A DNA stretch of 64,000 nucleotides from Pelodera strongyloides (Eukaryota > Nematoda > Chromadorea > Rhabditida > Rhabditidae): NCBI GenBank assembly GCA_036852015.1, contig JAANDG010000330.1:99408-163407 (forward strand), read 5' to 3'. Below the pieces are notes generated by a model that saw only the letters and a list, made by a program, of their open reading frames with translations, was not told the origin of the DNA and made no database searches. Numbering within the stretch: the first letter of the stretch is position 1; each line of letters opens with the position of its first letter. The position numbers and the translations under genes are program-made. This document shows, one piece after another, positions 24,282 through 35,507 of this stretch.

Positions 24282-25189
24282 ATATTTGTAATGAAAGCTT
24301 TTGTAATTGTAATTGTATTTGTAATGAAAATTCTTTTAATAAATAGGTTATAATCTTTTTCTATGTTTACTTAGGCACTATATGTATTTATACAGTACGC
24401 AGGTTATACAGTACGCAGGTTATACAATATTGCCTAAGTCGCTGCGGCTCGTCGGTTCGACTCCTAACCCGGGCAGACGAAGCCTTCTCATTAGAGTACA
24501 TTGGTAGCAATTTCGGTTGCGGAGGAAGAAGGTGCTCAATCGCTATACCTGGCCAGGAAGCGAAATAACTGAAACCAATAACCTAGAACAGGCTGGACCG
24601 TGTATTTCAGGCACGGGACAAGCGCAGAGTTCAGTACTCTTGCTAAGACGGGACTAACTACCTTTATAAACAAAGCTTGATGAAGTAGTAGTTATCAGTC
24701 AATTAGAAGATCCGTAGTCAGAGGACAATCAGTCAGAGGACAATCTGTGTATTTCCTGTGCAAAAAATTTGCCTCGCTCGTTTCTCCAACGCAAGCCTTG
24801 TTTGTGTAGAGACAATTACCCTTTGCCATTTTGGACCTATCAATCCACCACTTTATCACCTAATATCTCCGTGAGTATTGAAATAGAACACTACTTTTTG
24901 TATTCCAAATTTTTATTATCCCTTATAGAAAATAAAGAAACAAAAAAAACAGACACAATTTAAGGTGAGCCGATCCCTTTAAGGTGAACCGATCCCTAAT
25001 TGTTACGTAATCCTAAAAATCTAAAAAGTACGGTTTCAGACCGTCCTTGTCGGCCACATAGGTATGTCATTATAAAAAGAAATACAATGTCGCATATATA
25101 ACAAAAGATTTAGGGAAACATTTTCAAAACTATGTAAAGCAGGCCAAGATATACATATACACATTTGTATGATACACCTTTCCATTTTT
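24282..25189. other. Intergenic; tRNA-like stretch and MITE end fragments
   Basis: Downstream of the receptor stop an AATAAA lies near 24339. Around 24440-24475 a B-box-like GGTTCGACTCC suggests a tRNA-derived SINE. Two tandem copies of a CCGATCCCTTTAAGGTGA word near 24965-24995 resemble the end of MITE family C. No gene seen. Confidence 0.45.
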
Positions 25190-25560
25190 CTTTTACCCGA
25201 CTGCTAATCGACCACAGTACAAATCGTTTCGTTACACGTACATTGCTTTCTCTTCATCATATTATTTGATGCACACCTCGGTAAATAAATTGCCACCATG
25301 CCATGCATCATTTCACCGATTAAATACACATACTCATAAACTGTTTATCGATTTTTTAGACATATTTAACAAACCGGTGCCCATGTTCTATATCAATTAG
25401 TCAAATAGTTGTTTTTCAATAGTTATTTATGTTTCGAATATCATTCCTAAATTTGCCGTGCTTTGCATTGAATATTTTTTCTAAATTGGCCACTAGGTCA
25501 TTTATTAGTATGCATGGCACTTCATCTAAGGGTAACCATTTGGTTTTTATGTACTCTGTG
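25190..25560 (+). repeat. Dispersed repeat, related to 600-774 and 7735-7810
   Basis: The 25215-25280 part matches the interior of the 7648 MITE in inverse orientation. The 25372-25560 part matches 600-774 in inverse orientation and carries a single copy of the 19-bp minisatellite unit. A hydrophobic frame at 25429-25614 is therefore repeat-derived, not a gene. Confidence 0.7.
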
Positions 25561-25613
25561 AATTATTGTGCATGTTCTTATTTGTGTTGTTTCATTACCA
25601 CTTATTATTATTA

Positions 25614-25791
25614 ACGGCCGGTTTTGAAACGTATGCCAGACTCTGCATTCCGATGTAGTGTATGCAAATTACTGTACGACTACTGCACGATTATTAGACT
25701 GATTATATTAATTTGCATACATCATATGAGAATGTTTATGTCCTAAATATGTCCTAAATACGTTTCAAAAATTGGCCGTTATTTCGCTTTG
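25614..25791. mobile_element. MITE, family A, uninterrupted copy
   Basis: The left end GGCCGGTTTTGAAACGTATG and the right end AATACGTTTCAAAAATTGGCC are inverted repeats. The interior (GACTACTGCACGATTATTAG) matches the 7648 copy. At about 178 bp it is probably the cleanest member in the window. Confidence 0.8.
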
Positions 25792-25794
25792 AAG

Positions 25795-26240
25795 GTATAA
25801 TAGGTTCACCTCGAATTGCACCTTTTTTATAATTTCTATTGATAGTACGACCTATGACGGTCAAAATGCGAAAATTGCAGTAAATTTTCTTTGCTCCTCG
25901 AGCCAGGACCAAGCTCAAAAGTTAAGCTACATCGACTTTATAAAACAACTGGCGGTCAGCAGCCGTAGTCAAAAGGTACGCGAAACTGTGTTACAAGTCC
26001 GAAATAGCGTGATAGGGCTGGAAACGTTAGAAGATGCAGCATATTGGCCAATCAGCGTGAATGGGCGTGACAACTGCGATAGATTGTTGGGTAACACTGA
26101 CTGTGGTAAACTACTGAATATTGCGTGAATGTTGCGCCGGAAAATGAGAAAAAAATTGCATCCTACATATGTGACATGGAGAATCAGAGGGAGTCATCAA
26201 AAATGGGGGTTACTTGAAATGGGCCTGATCCTTTAAACGA
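25795..26240. mobile_element. MITE, family C, decayed copy
   Basis: The left portion (GGTTCACCTCGAATTGCACC, then TGATAGTACGACCTATGACG) matches both arms of the better preserved copy at 26580-27037. The right end near 26230 (GGGCCTGATCCTTTAAACGAG) is a degraded inverted end. Confidence 0.65.
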
Positions 26241-26244
26241 GCCT

Positions 26245-26275
26245 AGCCAGTGTGTGTGTGTGTGTGTGTGTTTTT
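26245..26275. repeat. (TG)n microsatellite
   Basis: A run of about 11 TG units (TGTGTGTG) lies directly upstream of the receptor pseudogene exon. Confidence 0.9.
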
Positions 26276-26365
26276 CTCTTTCTTCGTCACTGCATATGTG
26301 TTATATTTTATGTAATGAATAAAGAGTTTTATGATATTTATGAATATCTTCATTTGCTCTTACCG

Positions 26366-26513
26366 TCATCAGAGAATCAGACGCCATATTCACCAGTCCG
26401 ATTACATCGCGGAAATATTCCCTGGGGACAGAAAATAGCATTCTAACATGAGACACGCAGAGAAAATGACGGGGGATTCCCCATGGGGAATTGGATGGTG
26501 AATATGGCCTCAG
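26366..26513. mobile_element. MITE, family D (GGCCATATTCACCA ends)
   Basis: The left end CGCCATATTCACCAG and the right end TGGTGAATATGGCC are inverted repeats. A CAG or TCAG on each side fits a short target duplication. The precise insertion point is visible because the intact paralogous exon at 40600 reads straight through. A fragment of the same family lies at 27297-27410. Confidence 0.8.
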
Positions 26514-26579
26514 AATGCGATAATATTCACTTCGAGACTTTATGTGAACAAGACAGCACGAGCAGCACGAGCACGAGGG

Positions 26580-27037
26580 TCACTAGGATTTGCACCTTTT
26601 GAATGCTTTATATTGATAGTATGGCCGAAAACCTTCACAATGCGAAAATTACATACAATTACCTTTTCTCCCCGAGGTAGGAGAGCTTGCTCAAAAAGCT
26701 AAACTACCTCGAATTTATACAACAATTGAAGTACCGCAGCCTAGCTAAATGGGAAATAGCGTGACAGGGTTGGAGGTGCAGAGATTGTTGTGATAGACAG
26801 AGGATGATAAAAGGGCCCTGTATCTTCTAGCGTCTCCAGCCCTGCTACGCTATTTCCCGCTTACCACGGCTGCGGTACTCCAACTGTTTTATAAATTCGA
26901 GATATTTTAGCTTTTTGAGCAAACTCTCCTACTTCGGGGAGCAAAGAAAATTTTCATTTTCGCATTTTGACTGTCATAGGTCATACTATCAATATAAATT
27001 ATAAAAAGGTGCAATTTGAGGTGAACCTATCCCTTTA
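26580..27037. mobile_element. Palindromic MITE, family C (GGTTCACCTCAAATTGCACC ends)
   Basis: The two halves are inverted copies along nearly the full 450 bp. For example TGATAGTATG pairs with CATACTATCA, and GGGAAATAGCG pairs with CGCTATTTCCC. The right end reads ACCTATCCCTTTAAAG. Non-coding. It sits inside the receptor pseudogene exon. Confidence 0.85.
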
Positions 27038-27150
27038 AAGCCAGTGTTTGCGTGGTACCAGCTCTTATGTGCTTCTTGGTATATCAACTGTATCCAGAGA
27101 TCTGAAAAACGAAGTTCTGAAATTTTCTGTCAATCTTCGTTCAAAAAGTA

Positions 27151-28128
27151 ATAATGATAATAATTTATTAAATCAAGAAGAAGTATCACAAAAAAATCAG
27201 TGAATATAAAAAATACTTGATTCAGTGATGTTGCTTCAAAAATATTCTCTCCCCAACTAGACCATATCTAACTTCTAGTTCTTGATAATAATCAGAGGCC
27301 GTATTCACCAAAATCAGGGAACTCTCCCTGGTAGGGAACGCTCCCTCAGGGGATCCCTCCCAGTTCCCTCAAACCCGTATTCGCCAACGACAGGGAATCT
27401 CGCCCGCACGATCTACCGTAATCCCACACAATAAACTCTTTCAATTTTAACTTTTTCGACCCTTTTCGTACGGAACTTATAAATTGGAAGTAAGAAAGGA
27501 AGAAAACTGAGTATTAAACAAAATATCAAACTAACAAATAGTCATATCAAAACGTCGAGATCTAAGATCTAACTGTGGCAAAACTCTGTTGAAGTGTTGT
27601 TATTTCGCAATGAATATCATGTTATCTTACGACATGAAATACATGCCCATCGCCGCGCACAAGAAGATGTCCCGTAATAATAGGACGGCGTACACAGCCT
27701 ACGGTGCACGGTGTGGGTCCCTGGGGGTGCGTTAGTAGCACGACTGTTGCGAACCTGAGGCACACATGCGGCGCAACTGCCGTGCTGAGAGATGCAAATC
27801 AAGTGGGTCATCTGGAATTCGCGCACACCCCCCCCCCCCACACGCATCTTTGGGATGTCCCGATGCTGCGTGGTTTCAGCAGTGTGAGTGTGAGCTATTA
27901 TATCTAGATCTGGACCCAAATTATCACAATTTATAATTGCTACAACAGCACAATATACTGATCTAACTAGACAGCAATCATTATGTTTCTCCTGTTTATA
28001 ATTGCTCAAAATGGGACGGCTTTGAGTCATTACTGTGTAATTAGAAGCTTGAAGCACACCCTATTTATAAGAAACTATGTACAAATGCCTTGCAACATAG
28101 TCACGGAAGTGTACTTTTATTTTGGGGC
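27151..28128. other. Intergenic with a MITE D fragment
   Basis: The 27297-27410 stretch (GAGGCCGTATTCACCAAAAT, later CCCGTATTCGCCAACGACAG) is a partial family D element. A poly-C run lies at 27828-27839. No coding exon recognised. The promoter of the 28129 receptor should lie just before it. Confidence 0.5.
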
Positions 28129-29752
28129 ATGGTGAGCCCGACTCCGTACGATTTTGCATTGTTTTTTACGTCGATGGTCGCAGCACTGCCGTTGTATTAT
28201 GTGGCGTTCGCATATACTAATTATCATCGAAAGTTCGGATTCAAGACAATATTTGATCGGTTGCTATATATGTGTATTCTAAATGTAAGCTTTATCATTC
28301 GATACTGGCTCTATATAAGTGAAAAGTTCTCAAAACACAGGAAGACTTTTGGTAACACATTGTGTATGCAATCATTTAGGGACTCTGGTCTCACTTATTG
28401 CTCAACATTGGTCTTCGTTTGCCATTTTTGGGCATATTCCCCTTCTATGCTCATTTAAATGGCCCTATTCCGCTTACTTCACTTATATACTATCTCATGT
28501 CAGCCAGCGCCTTGAATGCTACAATGGGGGATGTGATCCTTGCCTTCAATCGAACTTGTGTCATGGTCTTTGAGACATATTATTCGCTGTTCAACACTGA
28601 GCTGGTACTATTTGCATGTAAAGGGTAGTCACTCGTGTCTGTGTCACATGTACTATCGCATAAAACCATCACATATCACATGATTTACAGAGAATAAATA
28701 AACATTTTTCTGAAGAAGTAAGCATTAAGTACAGGTTTACAATAACGTAATGTGGCTAAAGTAGAAATGAACTGTGTAATGATAGCACTTTCTACAGCAA
28801 TGACCTTCCAGATGTGGAGACGTCACTTTTATCTCGTTATTATATGTATGCCAATATTGACGCATATTGTGATGTTGAGGCAGCTAGTGGTAGGCGCCAC
28901 CTACGTTCTTGTTGATGGAGCTGCTTCCTTTTTCATCGTTACTAACTTGGATAATCATGACGTAAGTGTTGAACCATGCGTTACGCTCAACCCTACATGA
29001 GAAAAATTTTTTCTCCTTTCCATGATACGTTATTTCTATCGTAACCAGTAATTAGACAGGAGAAAAAACTCTAGACTACAGTGAGTGTTTGTCTCATCCG
29101 TAGACATCATTACAAATATGCGCGCGGGCGAAAGCATTTGAAGGTTGGTTACCACTGGCATATCCATTTTATTATTCTACCGTTTTTTTAGCCGTTCACC
29201 GCCGCATACAGTGTTGGCATGGCCGTGGTTGGAATGGTCTGCAATACAATAACTGTCAGCTACATAAGAAGTATTAGAACACAGACTCTGAATAAAACAA
29301 GTAAAATCGAGATGACTTTTCTTTCCTACTCGATATTTTACTTCTTCTGCGATCTGTTCAAGATTACCTCTTACGTGAGTTTCCTGGTCATGATCATCTG
29401 ATCATCATGACTTTTTATATATACTGTTTTATGTAACGGTGTGAGAGAAGTTTAGGGGAAGAGAAGAAGGGGTGAAATAATGTGGGTATGACGAAAATAT
29501 AGCAAAGATGAGCTATGTTTTTCGACATCTTTAATTGTCGGGGCTTTCTTACAAAAGAATTCGTTTCAGACAGTCCAAAAATATACGGACAATGAGCTTA
29601 TATATACCATTGCAAGTCGTTTAGTGCCATTATCATATGATTCCGTCAGCCTAATGCCAACATACTTCAATCTCGTTATCAATAAGAAAGCAAGATATAT
29701 TGTTTTTGGAAGCGCTGCTGTCAAAATTGCTCCATTGTCGACTGTCATGTAG
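28129..29752 (+). CDS. Seven-TM chemoreceptor (Srg-superfamily-like), complete
   Basis: Five phase-0 exons: 28129-28284, 28380-28604, 28812-28961, 29192-29374 and 29570-29752. All junctions are GT..AG and the model gives 298 residues. The protein starts MVSPTPYDFALFF. TM1 contains ALPLYYVAFAY. Exon 2 begins GLWSHLL, and its end carries LAFNRTCVMVF at residues 107-117, the TM3 hallmark of the Srg superfamily. Exon 3 begins MWRRHFYLVI (TM4) and exon 4 starts PFTAAYSVGMA (TM5). The end holds LVPLSYDSVSLMPTYFNLV and NKKARYIVFG (TM7 and cytoplasmic tail). An AATAAA follows at 29945. Introns are short (95-230 nt), so this is the tidiest receptor in the cluster. It is expected to act as a chemosensory GPCR-like receptor; the ligand cannot be predicted. 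Confidence 0.88.
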
Positions 29753-29944
29753 CAGATTTCCAACCGTGCGGGATCCCGGAGTTTCGGAGGTGTCCGTTGA
29801 TGTGCAAGGGCTGTTTGGTACAGAAGCGTATACCATGGGTGCCTCATCTTATAAGCCGATCCAGAAGATTCCTGAAAAGGAAGTAACGAAACGTTGCCGG
29901 TCCAAAGTCCAAAGGGTCCAGCTTTTATCTTGTGTACTCTTTTA

Positions 29945-29950
29945 AATAAA
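29945..29950 (+). terminator. Polyadenylation signal of the 28129 receptor
   Basis: AATAAA, about 190 bases after the stop codon, followed by a T-rich stretch. Confidence 0.55.
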
Positions 29951-30503
29951 GTCTTTTTAAAACCTAATTTGTACTCATTAGCTTAATTACACTTAATTAT
30001 ATGTATAAGCTGTTTCTACTAGAAGGCGTTTTCGATTATACAGTATTACTATCGTAACCATTAATTAGACGGGAGAAAAATGTTTAGAACATTAATATGT
30101 GCGTTTGATTTCCGTTTCTAAGGTTCAAGATATAGGAATAGAATGTTCAATATAGAGAAATGAATTGTTCGGGTTCGGAGCTTGAAAATCTTTGCGAATG
30201 TAAAAATTTCTGATTATTTTGTGTCTATGTGTCTGTATTTGTATTCGGGCATATCTGGCAATTTTTTCCTTTAGTTTGTCATGTATGGCATTCTTGAAAA
30301 CGTGTATATGAAAGCTTTCTAATTGCAGTTATAAAGTGATCGAATTTATGCGTATAGATGAACGATAATTAGAGAAAATTAATGGCTTTATGTACCAGTA
30401 CCATGAAATTGGGCATATCAGCTTTTTATTTATAAAAAAAATTGTGGCTAGCAGCCTAGTTCCAGCAGAAAATGCTCATTTGTCAAAGAATGTAAACTCT
30501 AGA
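29951..30503 (+). promoter_or_regulatory. Duplicated upstream region of a receptor gene
   Basis: From about 30255 to 30503 the sequence aligns with 18311-18606, the DNA just upstream of the intact 18607 receptor. Shared words include TTTTTCCTTTAGT, GAAAATTAATGG and TGTACCAGT. The block is therefore the duplicated promoter and 5' region of the dead copy at 30504. No separate gene seen. Confidence 0.65.
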
Positions 30504-31367
30504 CATGGTCAGCCCCACCACATGATTACCTATCCTATCCAATCCGGTTCTATAATCCAATTCCGTTATATGTCCTGCTTCTAGAGCTACAGTGCACCAA
30601 CTGTCGAATAGAAGGGAGCTTCCGATCAAGTTCATCCAATATCAACAAACTACAGACTCTGGGATCCTTGATCTGGAAACTTTTTGTACTGATTGTGATT
30701 TTTACTGGTTGACTAGGAAACTGATTGGCTGTACTGATTGACTAGGAAAACAACTTAAATTATACATAATTAAAACTTAAAACTCATCATTTCCAGGAAT
30801 TTAGTTAAAATAATAAAAGCAGACACGAGTTTGACTAACCGGGTCCCTCTAGATGTGTGCAGCTATATTATATAGTGTTTTTAACGAAAGGGTTCTACAT
30901 GGACTAGAGGGGCTGAGATGAACCTTCTTTACTATTAATTCTTTTATTTCGGCTGCGACCTATTCAAGGTCGCCGCTCATGTGAGTTCACTTAAATTCCA
31001 TGCTAATAGAAGAAAAAACAATGTAAGTGAGCAAAAGAGAGCCAGATTCCATAGAGAGAGAGAGAGACATCGAGATAGTGTGGGAATGAGAGAGGCAGAG
31101 AGGGGGCAGGAAGGGATAGAGAAATGGTTGGTTATCTATTTTCCATTGAACAAGGACAAGCAATAATATCATATTTCAGAATTTCAGACCTGCCAACGAT
31201 TTACGGATGATGAGGTTGGGTATGCCGTTGCAAGTAGTTTACTGTCAATGCATATGATACAGCAATTCTATTTCCAACCTATTTCACTACCTTTATCAAA
31301 AAGAAATCAGGGATGTTGTTGTTGATCCGAATAATGTCAAGATTGTTCCAGTATCGCCCGTGATGTA
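30504..31367 (+). pseudogene. Chemoreceptor pseudogene, sister of the 18607 gene
   Basis: The start ATGGTCAGCCCCACCACATG at 30504 matches exon 1 of the 18607 receptor but is lost after about 35 bp. Exons 2 and 3 are absent. The end of exon 4 (about 30890-30981, to GCCGCTCAT then GTGAGT) is present with an in-frame TAA. Exon 5 (31188-31367) is complete in length but frameshifted near CATATGATAC. Even intron 4 is alignable with the living copy (GAGCAAAAGAGAGCCAGATT), so the duplication is fairly recent. The living copy later gained the RTE insertion in that intron. Confidence 0.85.
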
Positions 31368-32282
31368 GTGTTGCAGGAAAACTATGTGACGTGAAAATTT
31401 CCAATAGTAATACCAGAAAAGTTTTCATGAGGTTTATATGTTTATGTATTATTTATTTATGTAATGATATGCTTCCAGTTGCAAGTTGTTCCAGCTGAAC
31501 CCCACATAAATTACCTACAAAAAGTCGACTAGCACGCACGCAGTCTACTACATATGCCGTAGTCACGTATTATTTAGATTGCAAAGTTTCAAGGCATCGT
31601 CTTGATGTGGTTTCAAGGCACTAGTAAAAGTACTCTAGTTTCGGACCCAATTAGGTCGATATTCATATGACTGTTATTGTGCACTCTATCTCTGAATTGA
31701 ATAAATTAGAACCCTAGGACATTTTGTCTGTTTTTTTTTTATATTCAGACGAGTTGTTTGCTTTTTTCTTCGAAGCTTTTAACTATTCGAGCAATGGTTG
31801 TATATTCAAGATTCAGATTCATATTCTTCTACATTGTTAGCTTTGGTTTTTAAATAAATAAAGTTTTTACGGTACAAGGGCGTGCATCTTACCTTACCTT
31901 GAATACCTTGAAGACCGTTATATCAGCTGTTGGCTCGCCAACAGCGTAGGTCGCAACTACGCCATGAAGACCTGCATCTTGCGATGCGATTCCATGCAGC
32001 GAACTACCACCCGGTTTGGGTTTTTTTTCACCAAAAATAGTTTGAAAAAAGTTATAAACGAAAATAAACATAAAAACACAAACAAGTGCATATTGAACAA
32101 AAATGTTCTCAAACAACCATTTTTTGCTATTTTGTATGGGGAAATTCGCATTGCGCGAAACGCCGGCTCTTATACTAGTAACGATGTGGGCGGAGTCGAG
32201 CAATGCGCCTTTTCAAATTATAAGACACTCCGCAGCATCCAAATGACGAAATATAGAATTTCCAAGTAAAGAATGGGCGTGG
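31368..32282. other. Intergenic with a dispersed repeat
   Basis: The 32005-32150 part (CACCCGGTTTGGG, AACGAAAATAAACATAAAAA) matches 41960-42180 in inverse orientation, which defines another dispersed repeat. The rest has no recognised gene. The RTE element's 3' end lies near 32213-32283. Confidence 0.5.
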
Positions 32283-33933
32283 TTATTGCTGTGACGAACG
32301 CACTGATATTTCCTCCGCCCCCTTTTGCCTTTGACGCCATTCTGTGACCCGAGTGGTCCATTGACTGTCATTTCTACGAATGACATGACCAGCCCATCGA
32401 TGTTTCGAGCTACATATCCTATCAATTATATCATCTACGCCGGGCTTTTCTCGAAGTGTGACGTTTGAGATACGATCACGGAGGCGCGTGCCTACCATTT
32501 TACGCTCCATGGCTCGTTGGGTGACAAGTAAGAATGCTTCGCCTTTCTTTGTCGTGCACCAGGTTTCTGAAGCATAGGTCATTGCTGGCAGCACATGCGT
32601 GTTAAACACCTTGGCTTTCACTTATTTTGACAGCTTCACATTGGTGAGTACATCTCGTAGCTTCCAGAAAGCCTTCCACCAAGACAAGACTGCTTACGCC
32701 GAGAGAATTCGGAGGTGAGGCTGTCCAAGGTAGACATACTTTCCGACTTTTCGTTGCCAATACGTATATCTGCACCGCTGTTTGGACAATGATCGTTATC
32801 CATCCACTGTGTCTTGCCTGGGTGGGCTTCAAGACCGATTAGCGACGTTACTCGAATTAGTTCGTCTAGGTTTTTCTGCAGTGTATATGGGTCTTTGGCT
32901 ACAAGCACCACATCGTCGGCAAACAGTAAGAACTGTAGTGTTTCGCCGCCAATGCCATAACCACCGGACATGTTGGTATCTCTCAAAGCACATTCCAGAG
33001 AAGCAGAAAACAGAGTGTGTGAAATGACATCCCCTTGTTTGACTCCGCGTTCAACGGGCACCTTAACTGGCGTATGAAGGAGTTGGATGTCCGTGCCGCA
33101 CTGGGTATACAGCTCGTCTATCATAGACACGTAGCTCTCTGGCATTGCGTGATGTTTCAGATCATTGAGGACCGCCTGCTTCTCAACCGAAGCCGACAAA
33201 CAACATACATAGGGGTAACTTGAGGAGATCAAAGGAAATGCCATCATTGCCAGGAGCCCTGTTATTAGGCATTCTCTTCAAACTCGCTCTCATCAACTCC
33301 GGTACGTCCTAGTTCACTTCAATTCCTGAATTTGGAACATGCATCTTCGAAGCAAAGAGATCCCATAGAAATCTTTGATGATATCGGCAATATCCTGGAT
33401 CTTGGTCTTCAAAGTACCGTCATGGCCACAGTTGCCTCCTTATGCAAGGAATAGCGTTAGCTACTTTCTTTGTGGACACAAGACGCTCGGCCGCCTCGAA
33501 AGCTTTAACCTCGTTAAAGCTCTTATAGTCTGCTTCAACCATCGTTCGTAGGTCGCGACTGAGGCTCTGTACGTTTTGACCCTGATGTATCCTTTTTCGT
33601 CTCTCACGGATCAATTAAATGGTCTTCGACGTCAGTCTTTCTGTAGGATGAGCATGAATGACCGGCCTAGCCTCAGCTCATGCTCTCGCCAATTCCTGGC
33701 TCAGTTCGGAGTACGACTGAGGTGAACCGTACATCGACCAGTCCACTTGGTTCATTATAGCACGGGCTAGATCCGGATCTCTCCACGCCTGGAGGTGCGC
33801 CTTCTGAACTTAACAGAACCAAAGTTGATGATGGACTTGACCAAGCGGTGATCTGAACTTGAGCCGCACCAGCTTCTACCGACGATCTTACAGTCAACGA
33901 CCCGATGGGCGTCGTTGCAAAGGACATAGTCCA

Positions 33934-34442
33934 TGTTGTGAACTTTCACAACCTTCTTTAGTTAATTAATCTAATTATCTGTTGTTACTTACCGTAATCC
34001 ATGTGTTTAAATTCCCGCTAACAATTATCTAGCCATTTCACTTAGGTATTAGAACTACCTGCACATCACTAATTAGTTGACCTAACACCAAGGTTCTCAG
34101 TTTGATTGTATTGTTGCATTATTGCGATTGTGGCTTTGTGCCTATTGTGCCCTCGTGGCAGTCTACCGGCCTGCGGGCCCGTCTGCTTAGTCAGACTCGG
34201 GCTACTCGAATCTTCTAGAGTAGTTACCGTAACCAGCTATTATTGCCTTATATCCCGGGACGCATCTTCTAGTCCCTTGTCTTAGCCTATATTGTGGGTT
34301 ACGTACCCAAGAGACCTTGAACGTTTACACTTTGTGTTTATCTAACTAATAATAAATACTTTTAACACTCGTGCAAGTGCTTACATTCCTGGCGTTGGAG
34401 CCTGAGACAGTACATCTCCGCAAGCTCTGTACTGTCTCGTTA
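33934..34442 (+). repeat. 5' LTR
   Basis: The LTR begins TGTTGTGAACTTTCACAACC (itself a short inverted repeat) and ends CTCGTTA. A polyadenylation-like AATAATAAA lies near 34359. It differs from the right LTR at about six positions that I can see, so the two are near 99% identical. Confidence 0.95.
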
Positions 34443-34815
34443 TGGTGCCCCGTTCAGATTAAATCGGTGACTGCTAATTTAAACCGACAGTTCAAAATGG
34501 CGTGTCTCGTTATGGTGCCCCGTTCAGATTAAATCGGTGACTGCTAACTTAAACCGACAGACAATTCAAAAGGACGTGTTTCCCTATGGTGCCCCGTTCA
34601 GATTAAATCGGTGCCAGCTATATTTTACCGACAGATTAGAAAAATTGGCACCTGTTTCGTTATGGTGCCCGATTATCAAATCAGTGACCCGCATTATACT
34701 GACAAATTAAAATTAGCACTCTGTACTGTTTCTACGTGGTGCTCTTTCAGATCGTACACCGACAAATTTTCTTACAAAAATGCACCCGTCTCTTTATGGT
34801 GCCTCCTTTCAATCA
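34443..34815 (+). repeat. Tandem array of the primer-binding-site region
   Basis: TATGGTGCCCC-like motifs start near 34441, 34511, 34585, 34661, 34735 and 34795, spaced 60-76 bp. The first three units also share CGTTCAGATTAAATCGGTG and AACCGACAG. Only the first lies directly against the LTR, where a primer binding site belongs. Later copies are progressively decayed. Confidence 0.9.
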
Positions 34816-35303
34816 AATCCATGCGAAGCGACAACAAGGATAAATTGAACTCAAGTTCGCAAGAAATAAAAATTGTTTATCAGCAAGATAACTAGTTAAA
34901 ATTTTATCCACGAGGACGATCAGCGGATCAGCCAGCCGACAGCCTTGGAGGTCACAGAGAAGCCGCTCAATGATAGGGCCAGCCGAAGAATCGCCGTTCC
35001 TGGGATGCCGAGAAGACCCTCAACGATGTTCCTGTTCCTGCCGAAGGAGAGAGCCCAGAGAGCGACGAGGGTCTTGCAACAAATTGTATATTCGACGAAC
35101 AGGTAATTATGATAGAGAAATCCGTATATGGAAATACCGGAAATCCTGAACGAAAAAGGGAAGATAATGGTTGGCCTTTACCAGCCAGACAACAAAAATC
35201 TCAATTATCGAGAAATAGAGTAGGCAAATCTTAATCAGTCCAAGTGAGTGAAAATAAGACATGTTCAACACGAATTAAATCGGTAAATGTAAAAACCGAA
35301 TAA

Positions 35304-35507
35304 ATGCTCACCGACAACCCGCAAGCAAAGACGAGAAGGAATCGCCGACCAAGCTACGCCCATGCCGGAGATGGAGACGAGAACCACGACGTAGTCGACA
35401 GCGCAGTGGCGGACAAAACTGGCGAATCAACTGAAATGGAACCCATGGAAGAAGGACGAGGAACGACAGTCGACGAAATTATTCAATGCGTGAATACTGA
35501 ATTGTGA
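35304..35507 (+). CDS. Small frame inside the LTR element, unknown
   Basis: A frame of 67 codons, basic at first (KTRRNRRPSY) and acidic later (GESTEMEPMEEG). It has no recognised domain. It could be a vestige of a gag-like gene or chance. Its position mid-element is the only support. Confidence 0.2.
   Translation: MLTDNPQAKTRRNRRPSYAHAGDGDENHDVVDSAVADKTGESTEMEPMEEGRGTTVDEIIQCVNTEL

Larger units (their letters stand above)
26270..27150 (+). pseudogene. Srh/Str-type receptor exon split by two MITEs
   Basis: Three separated pieces align in order with the single exon 40541-40741 of the intact gene at 38517-43182. The first ends at TACCGTCATCAG (about 26367). The second is AGAATGCGATAATATTCACT onwards (26512-26580). 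The third is CCAGTGTTTGCGTGGTACCA to CTGAAAAACGAAG (about 27038-27126). The two gaps are filled by MITEs of different families. No other exon of this copy is recognisable upstream, so it is a dead partial duplicate. Confidence 0.85.

Noticed and set aside
27617..28057. 146-codon minus-strand frame upstream of the 28129 receptor
   Set aside because: It runs through a poly-C tract, has no recognisable domain and lies in the receptor's presumed promoter.
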